A DNA stretch of 64,000 bases from DATJLY01 sp035532935 (GTDB lineage: Bacteria; Pseudomonadota; Alphaproteobacteria; ATCC43930; CGMCC-115725): assembly GCA_035532935.1 (NCBI GenBank), contig DATKQE010000077.1, forward strand, positions 62,001 through 126,000. The letters are read 5' to 3'. The notes beneath the pieces were generated by a model, which was not told the DNA's origin, ran no database searches, and was given only the letters and a program-made list of their open reading frames with translations. Shown in pieces: positions 53,405-62,180 of the stretch. The translations under genes were made by a program, and so were the position numbers. Each line of letters opens with the position of its first letter. Position 1 is the first letter of the stretch.

Positions 53405-56400
53405 GCAGCGCCTGCGGTCCGCGATCGATCAGCGCAAGGATGCCTACGAGCGGAATGTGGATCCAGTCCGGCCGGTTCGCCGCCTCGTAGCAAAGTTCGT
53501 ACAAGGCCTTCTCGATCGAGAACAGGCCGATGAGCTTGTCCACCACGGCCTCGTCGTCCGGGTAGGACGGGCAGTCGCCGATCGTCTCGCGGTAGCCGCT
53601 CCTGAACGCATCCTTGGTGCACCGAACCCAGTCCTCGATCCATGGCACCAGCGTCTGGCGCGATTCGGGACGAACGCTCGCGCGCTCGCGCAGCGCCAAC
53701 GATGCGACATAGTCGATCGAACGGAGAATGCCGGCCACGTCGCGCAGCGGACAGTGCTTGATCCGGCGCTCGGCCAGCGGCCGCGCCGGCTCGCCCTCGA
53801 AATCGATGATCTGAAAATCGTCCTTGACGACGAGCACCTGGCCAAGATGGAGATCGCCGTGACAGCGCGTTTTCGCTGCGCCGACGGCGTCGGGGACGAG
53901 CGACTTGATCTTCGCCGCGAGCGCGCGCCGGGCGGTGAGGAAACGCTGCGCCAGCTCGCGCTCGTCGGCGCCGAGCGACTTGCGGACGCGCGCGGCCGTC
54001 GCGAGCGCAAGCCGCGCCTGGCGCAGCACGTCCTTGTGCCACTGATGGATATCGCGGGGGCCGATCCGCTGCGGCGCGAATGCGCGGTCGGCGTTCGCTG
54101 TGGCAAGGGCGCGGTGGAGTTCCGCCACGCGCCGCCCGAGCAAGTGCGCCATCGAGAGAAACGCTTTGTGACGCTCGTGCGCGGTGCCGAGCGCCGCCGG
54201 GGCGAGCAGGTCCACCTCCTCCAGGAACCTGCGCACATATTCGTGCGTGAGGGTCCACGCATCTCCCTGGTTCCAGACATAGGCCATGAGCGCGGCCAGG
54301 GCCGTCTCGGACCCGGCCGCGTCCACGTGCGCGACCCAGCCGAGGATCGGGGGGCTGTTGTGATAGGAGGCGACATCGGTGAGATGGAGGCCGACCTCGA
54401 TCTCCGGGTGCGTCCCCGCCTGAAGCTGGCGGTAGAATTTCAGGACCATCGCGTCGCCGATACGCACCGAGGTGTTGCTCTGCTCGCGGGTCGTGCGCTG
54501 AATGGGAAGCGCCGCATGGTCGAGCGCGGCCGGGAACGATCCGGTCGGACGGAATACCAGTCGGCCACCGTCGGGTCCGGGAAGCTCCCGGTTCTCCTTG
54601 ATCGCCGCCACGACCGCACGAATGAAATCGTCGTCGGCGATGGCGCTGTGCAGTATTCCCGGCTTCGGTCCGCGGCGGACGCGTGCCACGATGTAGGGGG
54701 TGACGGCCGCGAGCCGCTCCTCGCCCGCATCCTCCCAGGTGATGGAGAGCGGGAAGGCGTAGAGCTGCCGGCGGCGGCCGTCGCCGAGCGCAATGGACAC
54801 GACGCCGAAGAGCGCGGAGGCGCGATCGAACGGAATCTCGCCGAGACTCGAGAACGTGACTCCGGCGATCTTCTCGTCCTTGGCGCCGAACCAGCGGCGG
54901 GCGGCGATATGCTCGCGCAGCACGCGCTCCTCGAGCGTTGTGCGCTGATCTTCCGTCAGCAGACTCGCCCATCCCTGGAGGATAACGAAGGTCATGAGCT
55001 CCGGCGGCGGCGTGATCTGCGGCTCGTGCCAATCCGGTGCCGCTGCCGCCTCGGCCAGCACGAACCAGTAGAAGCCATAGGCCGGCAACGTGATGAAATA
55101 GGGCAGGTCGCCGATCGGCGGGAATGCGCTTCGGCCGAGAAGCTCGACCGGAACGCGGCCGCGGAAGGCGACGAGATCGAGCATGACCGGCTGCGGCGCG
55201 CGCGCCAGGTTCGCCACGCACAGCACCGTTTCCGAATCGAGCTGCCGCAAATAGGCGAGCACCTTGCGATTGCCGGGATAGAGGAAGGTGAGCGTGCCGC
55301 GCCCGAACGAGGCGTATCGCTTGCGCGCCGCGATCAGCCCTTTCATCCAGTTGAGAAGCGATGTCGGGCTGCGGCTCTGCGCCTCGACATTGACCGCCTC
55401 GTAGCCATAGACCGGATCCATGTTCGGCGGGAGATAGAGGCGGGCGGGATCGGCGCGCGAAAAGCCGGCATTGCGGTCCGGGCTCCACTGCATGGGCGTG
55501 CGTACGCCGTTGCGGTCGCCGAGATAGATGTTGTCGCCCATGCCGACCTCGTCGCCGTAATAGAGCACCGGCGTGCCGGGCATCGACATCAGCAGGCTGT
55601 TGAGAAGCTCGATCTTGCGCCGGTCGTTCTCCATCAGCGGCGCGAGGCGGCGACGAATGCCGAGATTGTGGCGCGCGTGCGCGTCGACCGCGTAGCGGCT
55701 CCACAGATAGTCGCGTTCGCGGTCCGTCACCATCTCGAGCGTCAGCTCGTCATGGTTCCTGAGGAAGATCGCCCATTGGCAGCCATCGGGAATGCCGGGC
55801 GTCTGGCGCATGATGTCGGTGATCGGATGGCGGTCCTCCTGCGCGAGCGCCATGTAGATGCGCGGCATGAGCGGGAAGTGGAATGCCATGTGGCATTCGT
55901 CGCCGTCGCCGAAATAGGGCCGCACGTCCTCGGGCCACTGGTTCGCCTCGGCGAGGAGCACCCGCGCGGGATAGTGCCGGTCGATCTCGGCGCGGATGTG
56001 CTTGATGATCTGGTGGGTCTCGGCCAGGTTCTCGTTGTTGGTGCCGTCGCGCTCGCAGAGATAGGGAATTGCGTCCATGCGCAGCCCGTCGACGCCCATG
56101 TCGAGCCAGTAGCGCATGATGCGGATGACCTCGCTGAGCACCCGCGGGTTGTCGAAATTGAGATCGGGCTGATGCGAATAGAAGCGATGCCAATAATACG
56201 CCTTCGCCTCGGGATCCCATGCCCAGTTCGAGGTTTCGGCGTCGACGAAGATGATGCGGGTTCCGACATACTTCTGATCGCTGTCGCTCCAGACGTAGAA
56301 GTTCCGCCAGGTCGAGCCGGGCTTCGCCCGCCGCGCGCGCTGGAACCATGGATGCTGGTCGGAGGTATGGTTGATCACCAGTTCGGTGATCACCCGGATG

Positions 56401-56684
56401 CCGCGCCGATGGGCCTCGCGCACGAAATGGCGGAAGTCGCGCATCAGGCCATAGGAGGGATGGATGTTGCGGTAGTCGGAAATGTCGTAGCCGTCGTCGC
56501 GGAACGGCGAGGGATAGAACGGCAGCAGCCAGATCGCGGTTATGCCGAGGTCCTGGAGATAGTCGAGGCGCTGCGCAAGGCCCGGGAAGTCGCCGATCCC
56601 GTCGCCGTTCGCATCGTAGAACGACTTGACGTGGACCTCGTAGACGATCGCATCCTGATACCAGCGGCTTGCCGTTTCGGCCAT
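53388..56684 (-). CDS. treS: Trehalose synthase / maltokinase fusion
   Basis: This is a 1098-residue bifunctional protein. Residues 1-550 are TreS, a GH13 enzyme that interconverts trehalose and maltose: WYQDAIVYEVHVKSFYDANG, VDGLRMDAIPYL (nucleophile), VLLAEANQWPEDVRPYFG (acid) and LRNHDELTLEMV. Residues 600-1098 are the Pep2/Mak maltokinase, with the kinase-like catalytic block RCHGDLHLGQVLVV and IIDFEGEPARPL. Its product, maltose-1-phosphate, is the donor for the neighbouring GlgE. In actinobacteria the two activities are usually separate proteins held in a complex; the fusion is common in proteobacteria. GAGGGGA precedes the ATG, ten bases after the glgE stop. Confidence 0.96.
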   Translation of the reverse strand: MAETASRWYQDAIVYEVHVKSFYDANGDGIGDFPGLAQRLDYLQDLGITAIWLLPFYPSPFRDDGYDISDYRNIHPSYGLMRDFRHFVREAHRRGIRVITELVINHTSDQHPWFQRARRAKPGSTWRNFYVWSDSDQKYVGTRIIFVDAETSNWAWDPEAKAYYWHRFYSHQPDLNFDNPRVLSEVIRIMRYWLDMGVDGLRMDAIPYLCERDGTNNENLAETHQIIKHIRAEIDRHYPARVLLAEANQWPEDVRPYFGDGDECHMAFHFPLMPRIYMALAQEDRHPITDIMRQTPGIPDGCQWAIFLRNHDELTLEMVTDRERDYLWSRYAVDAHARHNLGIRRRLAPLMENDRRKIELLNSLLMSMPGTPVLYYGDEVGMGDNIYLGDRNGVRTPMQWSPDRNAGFSRADPARLYLPPNMDPVYGYEAVNVEAQSRSPTSLLNWMKGLIAARKRYASFGRGTLTFLYPGNRKVLAYLRQLDSETVLCVANLARAPQPVMLDLVAFRGRVPVELLGRSAFPPIGDLPYFITLPAYGFYWFVLAEAAAAPDWHEPQITPPPELMTFVILQGWASLLTEDQRTTLEERVLREHIAARRWFGAKDEKIAGVTFSSLGEIPFDRASALFGVVSIALGDGRRRQLYAFPLSITWEDAGEERLAAVTPYIVARVRRGPKPGILHSAIADDDFIRAVVAAIKENRELPGPDGGRLVFRPTGSFPAALDHAALPIQRTTREQSNTSVRIGDAMVLKFYRQLQAGTHPEIEVGLHLTDVASYHNSPPILGWVAHVDAAGSETALAALMAYVWNQGDAWTLTHEYVRRFLEEVDLLAPAALGTAHERHKAFLSMAHLLGRRVAELHRALATANADRAFAPQRIGPRDIHQWHKDVLRQARLALATAARVRKSLGADERELAQRFLTARRALAAKIKSLVPDAVGAAKTRCHGDLHLGQVLVVKDDFQIIDFEGEPARPLAERRIKHCPLRDVAGILRSIDYVASLALRERASVRPESRQTLVPWIEDWVRCTKDAFRSGYRETIGDCPSYPDDEAVVDKLIGLFSIEKALYELCYEAANRPDWIHIPLVGILALIDRGPQALHDEGR

Positions 56685-56694
56685 CCGTGTCCCC

Positions 56695-59600
56695 TCAGAG
56701 CGACGGCGTGCGGAAGTCGACCCGCTCCCACGCCTTCACCCGATAGATCGCCGCCGGGTCGTGGCCGGGATCGAGCCGCACGTTCTGGACGGCGCCGCGC
56801 CAGAGGTGGCGGGCGTCGGTGAGAAGTTCCTCGACTTCGAACGATTCGCCGTCGGGAACGCCCATCTCGCCGAGCGGGAACTCGATCGCGCTGTCGTGGG
56901 CGTCGAACGGATCGAGATTGACGGCGACGAAGATCATGTTGCCTCGGTCGCGGGTCATCTTGCCATAGAAGATCACGTTGGGGTCCGAGGCAGGGTAGAA
57001 GCGCAGGTTGCGGAGGTGATGGAGCGCGGGATTGTCGCGCCGGATGCGGTTGACCGCAGCGATGTAGTCCTTGATGTTGCCGGGCCGATCCCAGTCCCAC
57101 ACTTTGTATTGGTACTTCTCGGAATCGCGATATTCCTCGGTGCCCGGGATTGCCGTCGCCTCGCACAGCTCGAAGCCGTTGTAGATGCCGTAAACGCTCG
57201 CCATCGTCGCCGCGAGCACGAGCCGGATCTGGAAGGCCGGCCGCCCGCCGCTCTGCAGGAAGGGCGGGAGAATGTCGGGCGTGTTGGTGAAGAAGTTGGG
57301 CCTTAAATACTCGGCGCACGCCGACCGGGCCAGCTCGTCGAGATAGGCCGTGAGCTCGTCCTTGAAATTGCGCCAGGTGAAATAGGTATAGGACTGGGCG
57401 AACCCGACCTTCGCCAGCATCTTGAGCATCGCCGGGCGTGTGAACGCCTCGGCGAGAAAGATCGTCTCGGGATGGCGGTCCCGGACCTCGCGGATCAGCC
57501 ATTCCCAGAACGGCACCGGCTTGGTGTGGGGATTATCGACGCGGAATATCTTCACGCCCTGGTCGATCCAGAACAGGACCACGTCGCGCAGCGCCCGCCA
57601 CAGATTGTCGCGGTCGGCGCAATCGAAATTGAGGTTGACGATGTCCTGGTACTTCTTGGGCGGGTTCTCGGCGTGTTTGACGGTGCCGTCGAGCCGGAAC
57701 TCGAACCATTCCGGATGCTGCTTGAGCCACGGATGATCCGGCGCGCACTGCACCGCGAAATCGAGCGCGATCTCCATGCCGTGCGCGTGGCACGCGTCGA
57801 CGAGCCGGCGGAAGTCGTCGAGCGTGCCGAGCTCGGGATGGACGGCATCGTGCCCGCCTTCGGCCGCGCCGATCGCATAAGGGCTGCCCGGGGCGTCGGC
57901 GCCGCCGTTCCGCGCATTGTTCGGGCCCTTGCGGTTGGTCCGGCCGATCGGATGGATGGGGACGAGATAAAGCACGTCGAAGCCCATCGATCGGATCGCG
58001 TCGAGCCGGCCGATGCAGTCGTCGAAGGTCGCGCTGCGCATCGGGTCGCGGCCCTGCGACCGGGGAAACATCTCGTACCAGGCGGCGTACCGCGCGGCCG
58101 GGCGGTCGGCGATGACCTCGAACTCGCGGTCGAGGCGCACGGCGCGCGAGCGGTCGGGCGTGCGCGCCATGACGGCGCGCAGCCGCGCGGACGCCAGTAC
58201 CGCCGCGCGTTCGTCCTCGCTGCGGGCGTGATCGAACGCGGCGAGCGCCTGCGCGATCCGGGGGCGGTCGGCGTCGCGCGCCCGTTCGAGCGCGGCGGCG
58301 ACAATCTCGCGGCTTTCGATGAGTTCGAGCGCAACGCTGTCGCCGGCACGGCGCTTCTTCTCGATCTCGTCGAGCCGGCTCTCGTAGGCGTCGGTCCAGG
58401 CCTCGATCGTGTAATCGTAGCGCGTGTTCTCTTCGAGGCGGATCGCGCCGCGCCAGCGATCGAGTCCGGGGTCGGCGAGCGTCATCGGCGTCTCGTGCCA
58501 TTCCGTGTCGCCCTTGCGACGGTGGCACAGCACGGCGGCGATCTTGTCGTGCTGGTCCCTGAAGATGTCGGCCCACACCTCGAACCACTCCCCGACCTCG
58601 CGCTTGACGGCGAAGCGGCCGCCATCGATTTCCGGGCGGACATTCTCGATGACGATGCGCCGGCTGCGCTGGCGCTCGATCGGCGTGCCGGCGTCGGCGC
58701 GGCGCGGCGCGGCGCGCGGTCGCCGCTTGGCGTCCGGCGCGATGCCGCTTCCAAAGATGCGCGCTTCCGACGGCTCGAGGCAAAGCAGCGTGCCCCGGTC
58801 GAGTTGGGCGCCGGCATGGCCGGGCGTCACCTCGACCCCGGGGGAGTCGATCCCGATCCCGGCGAGGTCGCGAAATGCGATCGTGTGCGCGCGGCGGCGG
58901 TCGGGGTTGATCAGCGTCGCGACCCAGCCGTCCGCGCCGGTGCGGCGAAGCCCGACGACGCTGTCGCCCAGCCGCGCGCAGGCCTGCGCGCCCTCGGCGT
59001 TGAGCGCCGCGCGTGAAGCCTTCACCCGGTTGGCGTCGGCGATGAAATCGCTCAGGTCGAACAGCGGCGTCTCCCAGTCCGACGGGCGCGTCTTCACGAC
59101 GTCCATCTTCCGTCGGAAGCCGAACTCGTAGCCGATCGGCATCATCATGCCGGTCGAGAACGCCGCCGCGAACAGATAGCGCTGGCGGTAGATCGCTTCG
59201 ATCTCGGCCGGATCGGTGACGCCGTCGCGGGCGAGGTCGGCGGCCAGGCGGTCGGTGTCGTGGCTCTCGGGAAAGGCGACGGTCGGCGCGATGCGGCGAT
59301 AGATGTCGTATTGCTCCATGAGCCAGGGCGCCTTGAAGTCCCACCATTTCGAGCTGTTGAAGAGGTAATCGAAGCCGGCGTCGTGGAGGGCGGCCACCTC
59401 GTCGGGCCGGCAGCCGAGCGTCTCGGCCATGAACACGACGCCGCGCTCCTTGTCCCGCGCCGCCGCGATGACGGCGCGCCACACCGGCGACGGCACCTTG
59501 TAGGCGGCGTCGCCGCGAAAGCCACGGAATCCGAGCCCGGCATAGTGCGTGACGACGCGCCGCCAGAACGCAACGATCGCCTCGCGCTCGGCCCGCTCGC

Positions 59601-60036
59601 CGTAGTCGATCTCGGCGAGATCGCCCCACACGGTGACGCGCGACGGGTCGTCCGGATCGATCGCCCGCGGCGAACGCAGCGATCCATCGGACTCGCGTAC
59701 GAACCAGTTCGGATGCGTCGCGGCGAGCACGCTGTCCTTCGCCGTGTGGTTCAGGACGAGGTCCATCATCACCGCGAGTCCGCGCTTTGCCGCCGCATCG
59801 GCGAACGCGGCGAGGATGGCATCGTCCGATCGCGTATCCTCGCCGCGGAACGACGGGTTGAGCCGGAAATAATCCTTTACCGCATAGAGGCTGCCCGAGA
59901 AGCCCGGGAAATGGAACGGATTCACATAGACCCAATTGAAGCCCATGTCGCGGATGCGGTCGAGTTGCGCGGTCCACGCTTCGACCGGCCCCACCAGGGA
60001 CGGGAACAGGTTGTAGAGGCGGGGGCCTTCTTGCAT
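56695..60036 (-). CDS. glgE: GH13 alpha-amylase-like domain fused to GlgE maltosyltransferase
   Basis: This 1113-residue protein is the first gene of the glucan operon. Residues about 455-1113 form a full GlgE: the N-domain RIVIENVRPEIDGGRFAV, the helical insert, and the GH13-3 catalytic set FRVDNPHTKP (nucleophile), FLAEAFTRP (acid) and NTPD. It transfers maltose from maltose-1-phosphate to alpha-1,4-glucan. Residues about 1-430 form a second GH13 barrel with its own intact triad: FRGDAAYKVP, MAETLGC and PESHDTDRL. Its substrate is unknown; it may act on the glucan or on maltose-phosphate. GlgE alone is about 660-700 residues, so the extension is a whole extra enzyme. ATG at 60036 has GGAGA upstream; an in-frame start at 60096 is less likely. 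Confidence 0.94.
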   Translation of the reverse strand: MQEGPRLYNLFPSLVGPVEAWTAQLDRIRDMGFNWVYVNPFHFPGFSGSLYAVKDYFRLNPSFRGEDTRSDDAILAAFADAAAKRGLAVMMDLVLNHTAKDSVLAATHPNWFVRESDGSLRSPRAIDPDDPSRVTVWGDLAEIDYGERAEREAIVAFWRRVVTHYAGLGFRGFRGDAAYKVPSPVWRAVIAAARDKERGVVFMAETLGCRPDEVAALHDAGFDYLFNSSKWWDFKAPWLMEQYDIYRRIAPTVAFPESHDTDRLAADLARDGVTDPAEIEAIYRQRYLFAAAFSTGMMMPIGYEFGFRRKMDVVKTRPSDWETPLFDLSDFIADANRVKASRAALNAEGAQACARLGDSVVGLRRTGADGWVATLINPDRRRAHTIAFRDLAGIGIDSPGVEVTPGHAGAQLDRGTLLCLEPSEARIFGSGIAPDAKRRPRAAPRRADAGTPIERQRSRRIVIENVRPEIDGGRFAVKREVGEWFEVWADIFRDQHDKIAAVLCHRRKGDTEWHETPMTLADPGLDRWRGAIRLEENTRYDYTIEAWTDAYESRLDEIEKKRRAGDSVALELIESREIVAAALERARDADRPRIAQALAAFDHARSEDERAAVLASARLRAVMARTPDRSRAVRLDREFEVIADRPAARYAAWYEMFPRSQGRDPMRSATFDDCIGRLDAIRSMGFDVLYLVPIHPIGRTNRKGPNNARNGGADAPGSPYAIGAAEGGHDAVHPELGTLDDFRRLVDACHAHGMEIALDFAVQCAPDHPWLKQHPEWFEFRLDGTVKHAENPPKKYQDIVNLNFDCADRDNLWRALRDVVLFWIDQGVKIFRVDNPHTKPVPFWEWLIREVRDRHPETIFLAEAFTRPAMLKMLAKVGFAQSYTYFTWRNFKDELTAYLDELARSACAEYLRPNFFTNTPDILPPFLQSGGRPAFQIRLVLAATMASVYGIYNGFELCEATAIPGTEEYRDSEKYQYKVWDWDRPGNIKDYIAAVNRIRRDNPALHHLRNLRFYPASDPNVIFYGKMTRDRGNMIFVAVNLDPFDAHDSAIEFPLGEMGVPDGESFEVEELLTDARHLWRGAVQNVRLDPGHDPAAIYRVKAWERVDFRTPSL

Positions 60037-60521
60037 GCCAAAGGGTCTCCGGGTTCCGATGATACGATGCACGCCTATGCGGTGATGGACGCACAAGGGA
60101 ACGTAAAGTTCATCCCCTGCGCTCGCACGACCATGGCGGATCGCGTGTCCGGTCGATCCCCAGGCAGAATGACGCGTCGGACCTCGCCACTCTTAGGCCG
60201 GTGCGGCGCGGCGTTCAACCCGAGCTAGCGTCATCGCGCGAAGGGCCGGAATGCCGCGAATGCCGCAACGACGCAATCGCGTTCGGCCGCGTTCGGCGCC
60301 GCGTTCGGCATCGTGCGCTCGCGCCGAATTCTCGAGACTGATGCTGAGATGAGACGATGCGCCGTGTTGGCCGCACCGATTCGCGGCCGGTCGTTCGGTC
60401 GAGATTGCGAACGGTGGCATCGACCGCGCGCACAAAGCCCGACGGATCGATGTCGGCCGCGCCGTCCGGGAGATTTGGACCGCGGCGCTCGGCCGCGGTC
60501 CCTATCCTCAGGCGCGCGTCG
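60037..60521. other. Intergenic region upstream of the glgE operon
   Basis: This region should hold the promoter of the six-gene glucan operon. No convincing -35/-10 or -24/-12 pair was found. A 53-codon plus-strand frame (60067-60228) begins MHAYAVMDAQGNVKF, which faintly recalls short phage-type proteins, but there is no ribosome-binding site and I do not call it. The GC-rich part at 60230-60520 has no recognisable gene. Confidence 0.4.
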
Positions 60522-60767
60522 CTATTGATTCCACACCGGCTTGCCGAGATCGACGGCCGACGGGCTTGTGACCGCGCCGACAGTCGCGCCGGCGCCGGCG
60601 CCGATCGCCGCTCCCGCCAACGGCGCGCCAACCATCGCGCCGACCACGGCACCGGTCGCCGCGCCCAGCCCGGCGCCGGAGAGGCCGCGGTCGCCCGGCG
60701 TCGTCCCGCAGCCGGCGAGCGTGATGCCTGCAAGAGCAAGAGAAAGAGCGATGACGGATTTTTTCAT
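60522..60767 (-). CDS. Glycine-zipper lipoprotein
   Basis: This 81-residue lipoprotein has the lipobox LAGC (Cys20) followed by a Gly/Ala-rich glycine-zipper stretch (about 30-65, AGLGAATGAVVGAMVGAPLA). Such small proteins resemble the glycine-zipper 2TM / YMGG-like family found in alphaproteobacterial envelopes; the zipper would span or pack against a membrane. It has a textbook AGGAGG site. It is a free-standing gene. An envelope-stress role is typical of the family but not shown here. Confidence 0.82.
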   Translation of the reverse strand: MKKSVIALSLALAGITLAGCGTTPGDRGLSGAGLGAATGAVVGAMVGAPLAGAAIGAGAGATVGAVTSPSAVDLGKPVWNQ

Positions 60768-61223
60768 GTCGTCCTCCTGTCTAACGATGGCTGACGGTGA
60801 CGTTGGACGGTGTCGCGGCCATGGGCTGGCTTTCGTCCGGAACAGTCGGGCGAAACCGTCGGGAAAGGGTCTGTCGCGAAACAGCCCGCACAGCCGTTCC
60901 CATCGGCGCCGAGACACCATCATCGACGGACCCAGCTAACATAGGCCGAGATATCATAAATTCCAGAGCGAAAATAAGGTATCCAAAAAATGTCATATTC
61001 CGTAGAAATGGCGCAGCTCCAAGTGCTGGAGTTAACTGCATCGATTCGTTACACCGATTCCTGGAGATCTACTCGTTCTGGCGGGTTTGACACTGAACGA
61101 TTATGGCAATTTGGCGTGCTTTCCTGTCGCCGTGCCCAAATTAGGGGACGCTACTCCGCCATCGGCGCGGTGGACCGAGCGGCGCCGCCGGTGTAGGAGC
61201 GGCGCAGCGGGGTTTCGCCGGGA
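60768..61223. other. Intergenic region with a low-GC patch
   Basis: From about 60935 to 61150 the base composition drops sharply compared with the flanks. The patch contains a CTCCA/TGGAG inverted repeat (61017-61031), a TTGACA hexamer at 61087-61092 with no good -10 box, and AAATTAGGGGACGCTACTCC near 61138. That last string resembles the short GGGGAC-type repeats often seen beside REP-associated (Y1) transposases, though no transposase is present. A 68-codon frame here (60990-61196) has no known motif. Confidence 0.4.
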
Positions 61224-62180
61224 GTGACGAGCTTGGCCGAGGAATGCGATGTGGCGGTGGCCGGGAGCGGCATCGCCGGATTGAGCGCCGCGCTCGCCTG
61301 CGCGCGGCTCGGCTGGAAGACGCTGCTCCTGACCGGCGACGGTCTCGGCGGCCAGCTTCTCAGTATCGCGCGGATCGACGGCTATCCGGGCTTTCCCGAG
61401 GGCATCCCGGGCTACGAGCTGTGCCCAATGGTGCAGGAACAGGCTGCCGCCTGCGGCGTCGCGTTCGCCGCGACCACGGTCGAGCGCCTTGCCGCTGCCG
61501 ACGGGCGCTGGCACATCGCGGCGGGCGACGGCGGCGACCATGTCGCGCGCGCCGTGATCGTCGCGACCGGGGCCGGGCTCAAGACGCTCGACGTTCCCGG
61601 GGCGGCGCGGCTCGCCGGCAAGGGCGTGAGCCATTGCGCCAGCTGCGATGCGCCGCTGCTGCGCGACCGCGTGGCGGCGGTCGTGGGCGGCGGCGATTCG
61701 GCAGCGCAGGAGGCGCTGACGCTCGCCGAGGCCGCGCGCCGGGTGATCGTCCTCCATCGCGGCGCGGCGCTGTCGGCGCAGGCGGCCTATCGCGACCTCG
61801 TCCTGGCGCATCCCAAGATCGAGCTGCGCCCGCGGAGTGTGGTCGAGGAAATTCTGGGCGAGGCCAGCGTCACCGGCCTGCGGGTCCGCGACCGTGCGAC
61901 CGGGGCGGTCACGGTCGTGGCTTCGGCGGCGGTGTTCGTCTATATTGGCCTCGCGCCGAACACGGCCTTCCTCGATGGCGTCGTGGCGTGCGATGCGGCG
62001 GGGCGGATCGTCACCGACCCGTCGCTGCGCAGCGCGCGGCCGGGGCTTTGTGCGGCGGGCGCGGTGCGCTCGGGCTGGGGCGGCCGAGCGGTGATTTCGG
62101 CAGGCGAGGGGACGGCGGCCGCGATCGCGGTCGATCGCTATCTCAGGGACGGGGTCTGGATGGAAGCGGCGCATGGCTGA
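61224..62180 (+). CDS. Thioredoxin-reductase-like FAD/NAD(P)H oxidoreductase
   Basis: This 318-residue flavoprotein has the low-Mr thioredoxin reductase fold. The FAD motif is VAVAGSGIAGLSAAL near the N-terminus. The redox pair is Cys138-Ala-Ser-Cys141 in VSHCASCDAPLL, the TrxR position. NADPH binding is AAVVGGGDSAAQEAL, and the C-terminal FAD contact is CAAGAVRSGWGGRAVISAGEG. It should pass electrons from NAD(P)H through FAD to the CASC disulfide and on to a partner. Its last eight bases overlap the selenoprotein gene, so that protein is the obvious electron acceptor. GTG at 61224 was used; TTG at 61233 has a better-spaced GGGAG and may be the true start. Confidence 0.9.
   Translation: MTSLAEECDVAVAGSGIAGLSAALACARLGWKTLLLTGDGLGGQLLSIARIDGYPGFPEGIPGYELCPMVQEQAAACGVAFAATTVERLAAADGRWHIAAGDGGDHVARAVIVATGAGLKTLDVPGAARLAGKGVSHCASCDAPLLRDRVAAVVGGGDSAAQEALTLAEAARRVIVLHRGAALSAQAAYRDLVLAHPKIELRPRSVVEEILGEASVTGLRVRDRATGAVTVVASAAVFVYIGLAPNTAFLDGVVACDAAGRIVTDPSLRSARPGLCAAGAVRSGWGGRAVISAGEGTAAAIAVDRYLRDGVWMEAAHG

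Noticed and set aside
53403..56822. 1139-codon plus-strand open frame opposite treS
   Set aside because: It is the antisense of the strongly supported treS-maltokinase gene; the product is His/Arg/Glu-rich with no domain, as expected from reading the complement of GC-rich coding DNA.
60067..60228. 53-codon plus-strand frame starting MHAYAVMDAQGNV
   Set aside because: It has no ribosome-binding site, poor sequence after residue 30, and partly overlaps the expected promoter region of the glgE operon.
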